From JAHBNG01 sp039028975 (lineage in GTDB: Bacteria > Chloroflexota > Anaerolineae > Caldilineales > Caldilineaceae), in assembly GCA_039028975.1 (NCBI GenBank), contig JBCCHB010000077.1, forward strand, positions 13,343 to 77,342: a stretch of 64,000 nucleotides of DNA, written 5' to 3'. A program made the position numbers and the translations under genes. This document shows positions 42,051-51,384 of this stretch, piece by piece. The notes below the pieces were generated by a model. It was given only the letters and a program-made list of their open reading frames with translations, had not been told where the DNA came from and ran no database searches. Numbering within the stretch: the stretch's first letter is position 1; every line of letters starts with the position of its first letter.

Positions 42051-43514
42051 GTGACCAAACAACTATACGAATTGACAATAGATGAAGCCATCAGTGGCCT
42101 GCGAGCGGGCGACTTCTCTTCCATTGAATTGACCCATTCGATTCTCGACCGAATTGAAGCCATCGACCCGACTATTCGAGCCTATATTACAGTAACGCCA
42201 GAGCTGGCTTTGGCGCAAGCGACGCAAGCTGATCAAAGACGAGCAAAAGGTGAAGATGCGCCATTGCTTGGCATTCCTTTGGCCATTAAAGATGTTCTGG
42301 CTACGGCAGGTGTTCAGACTACTTGTGGAAGCAAAATTTTAGAAAATTACATGCCCCCTTACACAGCCACTGTGGTTGAACGATTAAACCAAGCAGGGAT
42401 GGTTATGGTGGGGAAAGCCAATACAGATGAGTTTGCCATGGGCTCCAGTACAGAGAATAGTGGCTACTTTACCACCCATAACCCGTGGGATCTGACGCGA
42501 GTACCTGGTGGAAGTAGCGGTGGTCCTGCGGCGGCGGTTGCGGCTCATGAGGCGCTTGGTGCACTGGGAACAGATACGGGTGGAAGCGTTCGGCAGCCGG
42601 GGGCATTTTGTGGTGTAGTGGGTCTAAAGCCTTCTTATGGGCGAGTGAGTCGTTATGGCCTAGTAGCCTATGGAAGCAGCCTGGATCAGATTGGGCCGAT
42701 TACGAAGAGTGTACGGGATGCAGCCTTGCTTCTGCAAGTTGTTGCAGGCCATGATCAGCGGGACAGTACAAGTGTTAAGAATGCCGTACCTGACTATGCT
42801 ACTTCACTTAATGGAGATATTTTGGGATTGCGTATTGGCATTCCGGAGGAGTATTTTGGACCAGGACTACAGCCGGAGATTGCAGCAGCGATTCGGAAAG
42901 CCCTAGAGCATTTGGAATCACTCGGTGCTTCAGTCCATTCAATTACCATGCCAAACTACGAGAAGGCGCTGCCAGCTTATTATATCATTGCCCCGGCAGA
43001 GGCAAGTGCAAATCTAAGTCGATATGATGGTGTACGGTTTGGTTATAGCGCTGGAGCTGATGGAATGTTTGACAACTTCCGTCAGTCACGAGGGCAAGGC
43101 TTTGGAGCAGAAGTAAAACGGCGGATCATGCTTGGGACCTATGCCCTGAGTGCAGGCTACTATGATGCCTATTATCTTAAGGCACAGCAGGTACGCACCT
43201 TGGTCAAACAAGATTTTGAAGAAGCATTTAAGCAGGTAGATGTCATCGCTAGCCCGGTAACGCCAACGACTGCCTTCAAAATTGGCGAAAAGAGTAATGA
43301 CCCGCTCGCAATCTTTTTATCCGATATCTATACAGTCAGCTTAAACTTAGCCGGCATCTGCGGAATTAGCGTTCCCTGCGGCTTCGATGAAAATATGCTT
43401 CCAATTGGTTTACAGCTCATCGGTCCCCATTTGGGAGAAGAAACCATACTACGGGTAGCCTATGCACACGAACAGAGTACAGAGTGGCATAAAAAGTCTC
43501 CGCAGTTACAGTAG
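42051..43514 (+). CDS. gatA: Asp-tRNA(Asn)/Glu-tRNA(Gln) amidotransferase subunit A
   Basis: GatA is the amidase-signature subunit that releases ammonia from glutamine. The Ser-cisSer-Lys triad is visible: Lys in LAIKDVL, Ser in PGGSSGGPAAA and the nucleophile in GTDTGGSVRQPG. Length 487 is normal. The start is GTG. It is cotranscribed with gatC under the attenuator leader. Downstream repeats replace any gatB gene, so gatB must be elsewhere. Confidence 0.96.
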   Translation: MTKQLYELTIDEAISGLRAGDFSSIELTHSILDRIEAIDPTIRAYITVTPELALAQATQADQRRAKGEDAPLLGIPLAIKDVLATAGVQTTCGSKILENYMPPYTATVVERLNQAGMVMVGKANTDEFAMGSSTENSGYFTTHNPWDLTRVPGGSSGGPAAAVAAHEALGALGTDTGGSVRQPGAFCGVVGLKPSYGRVSRYGLVAYGSSLDQIGPITKSVRDAALLLQVVAGHDQRDSTSVKNAVPDYATSLNGDILGLRIGIPEEYFGPGLQPEIAAAIRKALEHLESLGASVHSITMPNYEKALPAYYIIAPAEASANLSRYDGVRFGYSAGADGMFDNFRQSRGQGFGAEVKRRIMLGTYALSAGYYDAYYLKAQQVRTLVKQDFEEAFKQVDVIASPVTPTTAFKIGEKSNDPLAIFLSDIYTVSLNLAGICGISVPCGFDENMLPIGLQLIGPHLGEETILRVAYAHEQSTEWHKKSPQLQ

Positions 43515-44065
43515 TGACATGTTGAATAATTTTAGCGTTGGCGGCTTGGCGTGTGCGCCTGGCCGGTAGCCTATGTTGTGATTGGCACATAGACTACAAT
43601 CGGCTCCTCCAGTCAGTCTTTCACCCTGTAATATAGATGGCCAGAAAAGTTCTGTCCTCCCTTCTCGGAACTTACCAAGACAAGATAGGTCAAGAGTCGA
43701 GACAAGACTCTTCTGGCAAAGTATATAGGGTGCTCCTCTTACCCGAATTCATTCACAAGTAAAACCTAGGTTCTCGGGCAAACGATGCTCTACTATAGAC
43801 CTTGTCAAGCCCTATTGAATGCGCGATCTAAGGAATGAGTTGCATATAACTTACGCGTTTCGCTCGGGTGTAGCCTCACCAAATGACCAAGTTATTTAAT
43901 GCTCGTTCCTAAAACTCCCTGGTATAGTATGATCGCCCAGCATCCATTGAATGGCGCTTGGCATATTATTCAGCTCATTCATTCAATTTCCGCGTAGGCA
44001 CTGTTGCCGCCGCGAATCCTTGCACTTCAGGAAGTGCTTATCTTTCTTTGGCTGAGGTTAACATA
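43515..44065. other. Intergenic region, 551 bp, no gene
   Basis: It holds the R2 copy at 43632-43725 and, near 43890, TTATTTAATGCTCGTTCC, nearly identical to sequence near 1213 upstream of the second glycosyltransferase. The final 100 bases before the aminotransferase start are in its frame but upstream of the supported ATG. Confidence 0.55.
43632..43725. repeat. R2 MITE-like inverted repeat, copy 3
   Basis: Left end TATAGATGGCCAGAAAAG and right end CTCTTCTGGCAAAGTATA pair at 19 of 25 positions. The inner CAAGAGTCGAGACAAGACT matches copies 1 and 2. It sits about 120 bases after the gatA stop. Confidence 0.8.
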
Positions 44066-45346
44066 ATGTCTTTCTACTCCATATACGAATCAACTAACCA
44101 TTCACAATCAACTACTCTTTCACAGAACGGTCACCACACCCATTCTGTTTCGTTACCTAACTTTACATCATATAACAGTCGTCTTAGTCAACGCATCCAA
44201 TCTGTACCTTCATCAGCCATCCGTCGCTATTTCGACATTGCAGCTACCATGGATGACGTTATCAGCCTTGGTATAGGTGAACCCGATTACGTCACACCCA
44301 AACCTATTCTAGACGCTGGGATTGCCAGTTTGGAAGCGGGTCATACGGCTTATACCTCAAACGCCGGTCTATTTGAACTACGCCAAGCAATCGGTGAAAT
44401 GCTTACAAATCGTTATGGTGCCATCTCATACGCCCCGGAAGAGGAGATCCTGATTACTGTGGGAGTAAGCGAAGCCATGTCGCTCATTATGCAGGCGATT
44501 CTCGATCCGGGTGATGAAGTGATTGTTCCCCAGCCCTGCTTCGTTAGTTATACAGCCAGCGTGCTATTGGCAGGCGGAACAGTTGTTAACCTTCCTACGT
44601 ATGCCAGGGATGAATTCCAAGTTCGGCCTGAAGAGATCGAGGCTCGTATCACATCAAGAACCAAGGCTCTCTTAATCGGTTTTCCAAACAATCCCACAGG
44701 TGCGGTTATGGATCGTTCGGGCTTGCTAGAGATCGCTGCAATTGCCGAGCGTCATGATCTGTTGGTTATCTCAGACGAAATTTATGACCGGCTGATTTAT
44801 GGCGATCATCAACATGTGATGTTTGCCTCCCTTCCTGGCATGGCCAAACGGACTATCCATTTGGGTGGGATGAGCAAAGATTACGCAATGACAGGTTGGC
44901 GCGTTGGTTACGCAGCCGGGCCAGGGGAGTTAATTGGTGCTATGAGAAAGATCCATCAGTACTTGATCATGTCCGCCCCTACCACGGGTCAGAATGCAGC
45001 ATTGGAAGCCCTGATTAACCCTGACGCAGAGTGCTTTGTACAAGAGATGGTTCAGGAATATAATGAGCGTCGCAACCTAATTGTAGGCGGATTCAACGAA
45101 ATTGGCATGGATTGTTTTGAACCTAAAGGTGCCTTTTACGCATTTCCTAGTATTGTTAAAAGTGATATGACTGAGCACGAATTTGCCGAACAGCTTCTGG
45201 AAGAAGAGAAAGTAGCAGTCATTCCCGGTAGCGGATTTGGTCATGGAGGTGAGGGTCATGTCCGCTGTGCCTATGCATCCGCCAATATGGATCAGATTCA
45301 AGAGGCCTTAGAGAGAATGTATCGCTTCATGCGACGTCATGGATGA
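44066..45346 (+). CDS. Class I/II PLP aminotransferase (aspartate/aromatic-type)
   Basis: This fold-type I aminotransferase has 426 residues from ATG 44066, which has GAGG eight bases upstream. The PLP Lys lies in GGMSKDYAMTGWRVGY, the Asp/Tyr pair in ISDEIYDRLIY and the Asn in GFPNNPTGAV; the Arg that binds the carboxylate is in HVRCAYA. The first 40 residues are Ser/His-rich and not part of the fold. It looks like a general aspartate, alanine or aromatic transaminase; substrate cannot be set. It is monocistronic. Confidence 0.88.
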   Translation: MSFYSIYESTNHSQSTTLSQNGHHTHSVSLPNFTSYNSRLSQRIQSVPSSAIRRYFDIAATMDDVISLGIGEPDYVTPKPILDAGIASLEAGHTAYTSNAGLFELRQAIGEMLTNRYGAISYAPEEEILITVGVSEAMSLIMQAILDPGDEVIVPQPCFVSYTASVLLAGGTVVNLPTYARDEFQVRPEEIEARITSRTKALLIGFPNNPTGAVMDRSGLLEIAAIAERHDLLVISDEIYDRLIYGDHQHVMFASLPGMAKRTIHLGGMSKDYAMTGWRVGYAAGPGELIGAMRKIHQYLIMSAPTTGQNAALEALINPDAECFVQEMVQEYNERRNLIVGGFNEIGMDCFEPKGAFYAFPSIVKSDMTEHEFAEQLLEEEKVAVIPGSGFGHGGEGHVRCAYASANMDQIQEALERMYRFMRRHG

Positions 45347-45360
45347 TAAAATTAAAGAGC

Positions 45361-45441
45361 ATCGACCTTTTTTGAAAGCCGGAGGAATTCTACGGCTTTC
45401 AAAAAAGGTCAAACGATTGTTGCCAAACGGAACTGAGTATA
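45361..45441. repeat. R1 MITE-like inverted repeat, copy 6 (rearranged)
   Basis: It has the arms TTTTTTGAAAGCCGGAG and TACGGCTTTCAAAAAAGG and the right end AAACGGAACTGAGTATA. The inner palindrome is shorter than in other copies. It follows the aminotransferase stop by 15 bases and probably serves as its transcript end. Confidence 0.65.
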
Positions 45442-45477
45442 GATATTGAGAAGAAATGGTATTGGGCTATAATATGG

Positions 45478-45624
45478 TATACTCAGGCTCCGCGGAAATT
45501 TACATTTTATATCTCTGGTGGTGGTGTTAATTACTCATGAACGCCAAAATAGGCATAGTTGAGAGAGGATACCCCGTCGAGTAGGTAGACACGATTCGTT
45601 CTACTTATGCCGGAGTTGAGTATA
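45478..45624. repeat. R1-related element with long centre (uncertain)
   Basis: TATACTCAGGCTCCG at the left and CCGGAGTTGAGTATA at the right are inverted copies of the R1 ends, about 145 bases apart. The centre does not match other copies. It may be a composite or a decayed R1 pair. Confidence 0.45.
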
Positions 45625-45669
45625 CAAACCTGTAGAGATGTAAAAAAGGTGAATCAATAGACAACTAAT

Positions 45670-46347
45670 ATGAGTGAATTTATTCTTATTGTAGAGGATG
45701 ATCGACGCATTCGGGATATGCTAAGACGAGGGTTGATCTTTGAAGGATATGAGGTAGAAACGGTTGAGGATGGAGAATCAGCACTACGGAGCATACGTGA
45801 CCGAGTGCCAGATGCGGTTATTCTCGATCTGATGCTCCCTGGTATGGATGGTGTTGAAGTCTGTCGGCGTTTGCGAAATGCATCCAACCTCCCCATCCTT
45901 ATGCTGACGGCTCGAGATTCGGTGCCGGATCGGATAACCGGGCTTGATGCCGGAGCGGATGATTATATGATCAAGCCTTTTGCCTTTGATGAGCTTTTGG
46001 CCCGTTTACGTGCGCTATTTCGCCGCCATCAAATGGATGTGACGCCAGAAGTGTATACGTACGAAGATCTCACACTGAACCCTAGTACCCGACAGGTTTT
46101 TCGAGGAGATGAGGAGATTAATCTCACCGCCAAAGAGTTCGATCTACTTCAATTGTTTATGAGACACCCAAATCAAGTACTCACTCGTGACCTTATCTAC
46201 GATCATATTTGGGAGTATGACTTTGGTGGAGAAAGCAACATTATTGAGGTTTATGTGCGTTATTTGCGCTCCAAGCTAGAGGTAAACGATCATTCACGCT
46301 TAATTCAGACCGTACGTGGTGTTGGATATGCTTTGCGAATTGCTTAA
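45670..46347 (+). CDS. OmpR/PhoB-family response regulator
   Basis: This 225 residue regulator has a receiver domain with the phospho-acceptor Asp53 (VILDLMLPGMDG), an acidic pocket (VEDDRRIRD) and Lys102 (YMIKPF). The C-terminal winged-helix DNA-binding domain includes LTAKEFDLLQLFMRHPNQVL and VYVRYLRSKLE. It is followed 56 bases later by a histidine kinase, so the two form a classic pair. The genes regulated are unknown. Confidence 0.94.
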   Translation: MSEFILIVEDDRRIRDMLRRGLIFEGYEVETVEDGESALRSIRDRVPDAVILDLMLPGMDGVEVCRRLRNASNLPILMLTARDSVPDRITGLDAGADDYMIKPFAFDELLARLRALFRRHQMDVTPEVYTYEDLTLNPSTRQVFRGDEEINLTAKEFDLLQLFMRHPNQVLTRDLIYDHIWEYDFGGESNIIEVYVRYLRSKLEVNDHSRLIQTVRGVGYALRIA

Positions 46348-46403
46348 CCATCGATTTAGACCTTTTTCATTTCACATTTAACCTACGGGTATATGCTTCA
46401 GAT

Positions 46404-48122
46404 GTGGAAAAAGAAAGCATTCAGCAACCAAGTCATTCACAACTAATACAGATTGAAGAGAAGCCAGCTTCTATTCAGTCTTGGTTGCTGTCCGGTTGGT
46501 ACTTTGAATCCTCATTATGGCAGAGAGTATATCCCACTGGCAATAGGTACGCCGACATGACCTTGCAGCTTAGACTTACGATTTGGTATACGGCTCTATT
46601 GGGTTTCACACTGGCATTATTTAGCCTTCTCGTCTATATTGCCATGTCCCAAAACCTGTATAGTAAGATTGAACAGGATGCAAGGGTACAGGCAGCCATC
46701 ATCACCGAGTTGATACGCGCTCAGCTTAATCCATCAAGCAGCTTCTCCACATTGGTCCCCCGTTCTACCGAAGGCAACTTTCAGGTCACGTTACAATTTA
46801 TAGAAATTCCTACTACCAAAGTTTTTGTTGGGATTGGAGATGTTCAGCTCTTCGATTTGAGTACCGGTAATGTCCTGCGTTCCACCCGAAAGCGATTTGA
46901 CCATCCTGTACCGATTCAGTCGGAAGATCTCCAAACTGTTCGAAATGGTAGCGACACCTATAGAGGTCGAATTACTTATCAAGATACCCAATTAGCTGTC
47001 TACACATTTCCTATTGAGACTGATACAGGAGTCATAGGAGGCCAGGTTGTTCAATCTATCGCCACTGTTGATCATGCGTTAGAAGACATGAGCCGATTTT
47101 TCATACTTGGTTCTCTAGTCAGCCTCATCATTGCCGCACTCGTTGGTGCTTATCTTGCCCATAGAACGCTTAAGCCTTTGCAAACGATTACCCACACGGC
47201 TAGCGGAATTACCAAAATGGGAGATTTAGGGCGGCGACTCTCCATACCGGATCAGTCGAGTGAGGTTGGTCAACTAGCTGCCACCTTCAACGAGATGCTG
47301 AATCGCATCCAACATCTATTCAAAACACAAGAGCGGTTGATTGCAGACGTAAGCCACGAATTGCGTACACCTCTGACAACGATTCAGGGCAACGTAGAGT
47401 TGCTTCAACGGGTTATGACTCAAACAAATCATCAACCCAGCGACAGCCTTGTTGGCGATACGATGAGGGAGACCTTGGGTGAGGTAGAAGATGAAGCCAA
47501 CCGAATGGGTCGTATGATCAGCGATCTTTTGCTATTGGCTCAGGCGGATAGCGGTGGATTAAAACTTAACGAAGAAATCGTCGAGATGGACACATTATTG
47601 CTCGACATCTACCGGCAGACCAGACGGATTGCGAATCGAACCAAAGGTGCAGATGGTTTACTTGTGCGCATCGGTAGTGAGGATCAAGCCTTAGTTAAGG
47701 GAGATCGGGATCGACTCCGTCAGCTTTTGCTCAATTTGGCTGAAAATGCAGTCAAATATACGCCTATAGGTGGTACGATTACCCTAAGCCTCACAAAGAG
47801 CGAAGGCTTAGTTCAGGTACAAATTCAGGATACAGGGATAGGCATTAGTGAAGAAAATCAGCAGCTGATATTCGACAGATTCTATCGCACGGATAAGGCA
47901 CGCAGCAGGGAAATGGGTGGAAGTGGTTTAGGTCTAAGCATTTGTCAGTGGATTGCCAAAGCCCATGGCGGACGAATTACCGTCAAGAGTAGTTTACACA
48001 AGGGGAGTGAGTTTACTCTGTGGTTGCCCACCCTTGATAGAGAAAGTAGTGCGAATGCTAGCGCAAATGTCAACGCAAGATCTAGCATAATTACCGATGT
48101 AAATGGGTCCATAGCCAGGTAA
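46404..48122 (+). CDS. Membrane sensor histidine kinase (HAMP-HisKA-HATPase)
   Basis: This 572 residue kinase has one helix near residues 55-85, an extracytoplasmic sensor domain and a second helix near 235-255. A HAMP linker (TLKPLQTITHTASGI) and HisKA with the phosphorylatable His in DVSHELRTPL follow. The ATP-binding domain has N-box ENAVKYTP, DTGIGI and GGSGLGLSI. The start is ambiguous: GTG 46404 gives the longest frame, but ATG 46557 begins just before the first helix (MTLQLRLTIWY). It pairs with the upstream response regulator. Confidence 0.92.
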   Translation: MEKESIQQPSHSQLIQIEEKPASIQSWLLSGWYFESSLWQRVYPTGNRYADMTLQLRLTIWYTALLGFTLALFSLLVYIAMSQNLYSKIEQDARVQAAIITELIRAQLNPSSSFSTLVPRSTEGNFQVTLQFIEIPTTKVFVGIGDVQLFDLSTGNVLRSTRKRFDHPVPIQSEDLQTVRNGSDTYRGRITYQDTQLAVYTFPIETDTGVIGGQVVQSIATVDHALEDMSRFFILGSLVSLIIAALVGAYLAHRTLKPLQTITHTASGITKMGDLGRRLSIPDQSSEVGQLAATFNEMLNRIQHLFKTQERLIADVSHELRTPLTTIQGNVELLQRVMTQTNHQPSDSLVGDTMRETLGEVEDEANRMGRMISDLLLLAQADSGGLKLNEEIVEMDTLLLDIYRQTRRIANRTKGADGLLVRIGSEDQALVKGDRDRLRQLLLNLAENAVKYTPIGGTITLSLTKSEGLVQVQIQDTGIGISEENQQLIFDRFYRTDKARSREMGGSGLGLSICQWIAKAHGGRITVKSSLHKGSEFTLWLPTLDRESSANASANVNARSSIITDVNGSIAR

Positions 48123-48208
48123 GCCCTAGTGTCACCCAGTAGCTCAAACATCACTCATTGAGCAAATGTGTGCCCAACAAAGATTCAAAGGTAGGACATA
48201 TAGTGACC

Positions 48209-49894
48209 TCATGCCTTCACAATCGTCCATGAAGTCGGCTCTTCTTTAGCTGGGTAAATAGGAATCGAGAAGAAAAAGGTTGTACCATTTGGTTCAGATC
48301 GCGCCCAGATTTGCCCCTGATGTGCCTCAATAATTGCTTTACAGAGGAAAAGCCCTAGCCCTGCACCCGTTGTTTTGCGGCGTAAGCTGCTGTCCACGCG
48401 GTAATATCGATCAAAAATATGGGGAAGCTCTTCTTGGGGAATGCCTATACCTTCATCAGCAACGTACAAAACAAGGCCAGGAACTACATGCTCGGGGGTT
48501 TCGTCAACCCAACCGCCGATGCGAATAACTCCACCATTGGGGGAGTATTTGATCGCATTCCCAATTAAGTTTGTAAGCACCTGACGCAGACGCTCATCGT
48601 CTCCCCAAGCATCAGGAAAATCTTTAGGAAGATCAATTTCAATTCGATGGTGTTGGCTCTGGGTGTGGTATGCTTCAGCCACTTTCGTTACCAAACTAAC
48701 CATATCAACATAGCTGTAATCGAGTTTTAGCCCACTGGCTTGAATGCGGCTCACATCAAGTAGATTATTTATAAGAGACTCTAACCGATCTGCTTCTTCT
48801 TCAATAATTTGCAAGCCATTGCGAGCCGTTCTGCTATCCCACTCGGCATCTGGACGTGCTAATGTTTGGGCATACCCTTTAATGATAGCGACTGGGGTTT
48901 TTAGTTCATGGCTGATAATAGAAGTAAAGGTATTTTTAGTCTCTTCCTCTTCTCTAAAACGTGTAATATCTTGGGCAATAGCAATGATGTTAACCAATCG
49001 TTGCTCATCATCATAGAGTGGCGTATAAGTCAGTGAAACAATAACCTGTTTGCGCCCTAGGCGATTAATTTCTCCCTCACATACCATATCATCTTTTGTT
49101 AATAGCGTTATGTAATCCTCGGAGTCACAAAGATCATCTCCTGTGACATTTTCTAATGAGAGTACGGCCTGACAAGGCTGACCAACGGCCTCACTGACAG
49201 TAATGCCGAGTAATTCGGCCAGCGGTTGGTTGATAAGCTCTACGCGCCGATTGGCATCCATTATCATAATGCCGCTCGTACTCTTCTCTACAAACATTGC
49301 CAGTCGGCTGCGCTCATTCTCTAATTGATGATAGAGTTTTGCGTTGCGCACGGCGATTGCAGCCTGATAAGCAAAGCCAGCAAGGAATTCGCTATCTAGT
49401 TCAGTAAACGCATGTTCACTGCGAAAAAGGTAGATTAAGCCCAGTAATTCGTGTTCAAAAAATAGAGGCAACCACACAACTTCTCCCAAAGTCATGCCAA
49501 GCTGCTCTTCAATAAGGTTAACCCTTTGCCGCAACTTCGTCTGTACAGCTCGGTTTTCTCCCTGTGCGTTGTCAACCGTAGTCGCTGGGATAAAGTCTAA
49601 GAGTGGTTGAAAGGCTGGAAGTAATTCATCAGGGATAGCATACGTAGCTCGAATTTCGAAGGGATCTGTATCGATTTCAGGTTCACCAGTTGGTACATCA
49701 CCTGCTGGGAGAGATGATTCATCACGAACAAGTACAATTAATCCAGCTTGGCAGCTTACCAGATCAGCAGCGCTATTGAGTATGAGCGTTAATAGGCTGG
49801 GCAATTCAAGGCGCGATGTCATGGCACGAGTAATGTGCAAGAGGTATTCGCGTTGGCGCAGCTGATACGTTGCTAAGAGAGCTGGGACATTCAT
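48209..49894 (-). CDS. Cytoplasmic GAF-PAS histidine kinase
   Basis: This 561 residue kinase has no membrane helix. A GAF domain spans about residues 15-195, followed by a PAS domain (IMIMDANRRVELINQPLAEL). HisKA has the phospho-His in IISHELKTPVAI, and the ATPase domain has GNAIKYSPNGG, DEGIGIP and GAGLGLFL. The operon also contains a CorC/HlyC-like protein upstream on the minus strand. No response regulator is adjacent on this strand, so it acts on a distant partner or shares the nearby OmpR-type regulator. The ligand of the GAF or PAS domain is unknown. Confidence 0.9.
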   Translation of the reverse strand: MNVPALLATYQLRQREYLLHITRAMTSRLELPSLLTLILNSAADLVSCQAGLIVLVRDESSLPAGDVPTGEPEIDTDPFEIRATYAIPDELLPAFQPLLDFIPATTVDNAQGENRAVQTKLRQRVNLIEEQLGMTLGEVVWLPLFFEHELLGLIYLFRSEHAFTELDSEFLAGFAYQAAIAVRNAKLYHQLENERSRLAMFVEKSTSGIMIMDANRRVELINQPLAELLGITVSEAVGQPCQAVLSLENVTGDDLCDSEDYITLLTKDDMVCEGEINRLGRKQVIVSLTYTPLYDDEQRLVNIIAIAQDITRFREEEETKNTFTSIISHELKTPVAIIKGYAQTLARPDAEWDSRTARNGLQIIEEEADRLESLINNLLDVSRIQASGLKLDYSYVDMVSLVTKVAEAYHTQSQHHRIEIDLPKDFPDAWGDDERLRQVLTNLIGNAIKYSPNGGVIRIGGWVDETPEHVVPGLVLYVADEGIGIPQEELPHIFDRYYRVDSSLRRKTTGAGLGLFLCKAIIEAHQGQIWARSEPNGTTFFFSIPIYPAKEEPTSWTIVKA

Positions 49895-49906
49895 AATCTG
49901 CAGCGT

Positions 49907-51226
49907 TTAGCGATAGTTAAAAATCGAATTACGATGGGATGCTAGCTCTGCAGCTTGTTCAGCAAATCTGTTATCCATAGGTTGAGCAGGCTCAGCACGT
50001 ACCTGCTCTATGCGATGACCGTCGACAGATAAAACCGTGAATGACCAGTCTCCATAATGTAAAATTTCGCCTTGTTTAGGTAAATGTTCTGAAAGGAAGT
50101 ATATAAATCCACCAACAGTATCAGCTCGTTTATCCTCGATTTCTATATCTAGCACCTTTTCTAGTTCATAGATACTCAACCGTGAGTTCAGCAAGTATAC
50201 GTTGGGCCGAATACGCTGAACGAGGAGTTCTTGTTCGGCGTCATACTCATCTTGAATTTCGCCAACAATCTCTTCCAACAGATCTTCAATTGTGACCAAG
50301 CCTGCGATGCCGCCATACTCATCGACGACTACAGCCATGTGAGCCTTTTGAGCCTGCATCTCTCGGAAAAGTACATTTATTTTCTTGCTATCAGGAATAA
50401 AGTAAGCGGGCCGCAGGATTTCTGCGATGGTAATGTTCTGGCGTTCCTGCTGAAACAGATGAAGAAGATCCTTAGCATATACCAAGCCAACAATATTATC
50501 GATGTTTTCAGAATAGACGGGAATCCGGCTACGCCCTTCCTCATTCACAATCGAAAGTACATCAGTCAACGTAGCATCCAAGCTTATAGCACTCATGTCG
50601 ATTCGAGGGACCATAACTTCTCTCACAACCGTATCATCTAGATCAAGAATGCTAGCGATCATCTCCTTTTCTGCGTCCTCGATCTGATTCTCTTCCTGAC
50701 GGCTCTTCATCAACAAACGTAGACCATCTTGCCCCAACAGGATATCTTCATAAATTCGATTGCCTTTTTCATCAATGATATAATGTGAAATTGCGCTCAA
50801 AAGCTTAGTTATGGGCCACAATATCGTAGTTGTTACTTGGGCGATAGGTATAAAAAAAATTACATAATAATCTGGATACAATAGGACAACGGCTCGGACT
50901 ACAACCCTAAGGAGAGCAAGAAGCAACCAGAAGAGAAGTAGCGTAACAATAAAAAGTGTACTATCGACACGGGTCAGCAGCAATGAGGCAAGCGCTGATG
51001 TTGTGATCATCACACCCAGAGTCCGCATAAGTGCTGTAGTTAAAAGAAGCTGAGGCGTTCTATTTAATAGCTGATCGATCTGTCGGCGCCGGGTTGTTGA
51101 GATTTCATCATTGTCGCTATCTTGATGAAGCTCTACAGATACTAGAGAAATTTCAATAGCAATAAATCCAATGAAGAAGATAAGACCCATTATAAGGGTC
51201 AAAAATAGTAAAGGGTCAGGGTCCAC
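49907..51226 (-). CDS. CorC/HlyC-type membrane protein (DUF21-CBS-transporter-associated)
   Basis: This 439 residue protein belongs to the CNNM/CorC group linked to Mg2+ or Co2+ handling. It has an N-terminal four-helix DUF21 domain. Two CBS domains follow (VREVMVPRIDMSAI and FIPDSKKINVLFREMQ), with VVDEYGGIAGLVTIEDLLEEIVGEI as the conserved second CBS end. A C-terminal CorC-HlyC domain carries RADTVGGFIYFLSEHLPKQG. The start is GTG. The histidine kinase gene follows after 12 bases, so they are cotranscribed. 'Haemolysin' is a legacy label; membrane-ion homeostasis is the likely role. Confidence 0.9.
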   Translation of the reverse strand: MDPDPLLFLTLIMGLIFFIGFIAIEISLVSVELHQDSDNDEISTTRRRQIDQLLNRTPQLLLTTALMRTLGVMITTSALASLLLTRVDSTLFIVTLLLFWLLLALLRVVVRAVVLLYPDYYVIFFIPIAQVTTTILWPITKLLSAISHYIIDEKGNRIYEDILLGQDGLRLLMKSRQEENQIEDAEKEMIASILDLDDTVVREVMVPRIDMSAISLDATLTDVLSIVNEEGRSRIPVYSENIDNIVGLVYAKDLLHLFQQERQNITIAEILRPAYFIPDSKKINVLFREMQAQKAHMAVVVDEYGGIAGLVTIEDLLEEIVGEIQDEYDAEQELLVQRIRPNVYLLNSRLSIYELEKVLDIEIEDKRADTVGGFIYFLSEHLPKQGEILHYGDWSFTVLSVDGHRIEQVRAEPAQPMDNRFAEQAAELASHRNSIFNYR

Positions 51227-51384
51227 AATATCAACCTTTCAGTAGTTTTCGGCATTGGTCAGCTTAGTTTTTTGCACTTCGATACGAATCAAAAACCGGC
51301 ACGGCCCAGATTTCATTTCAATATGGATAATCTATCAGAGTAAACATCGTCGCAAACTGAGTACAATAAGCCATGTCCAAAATC

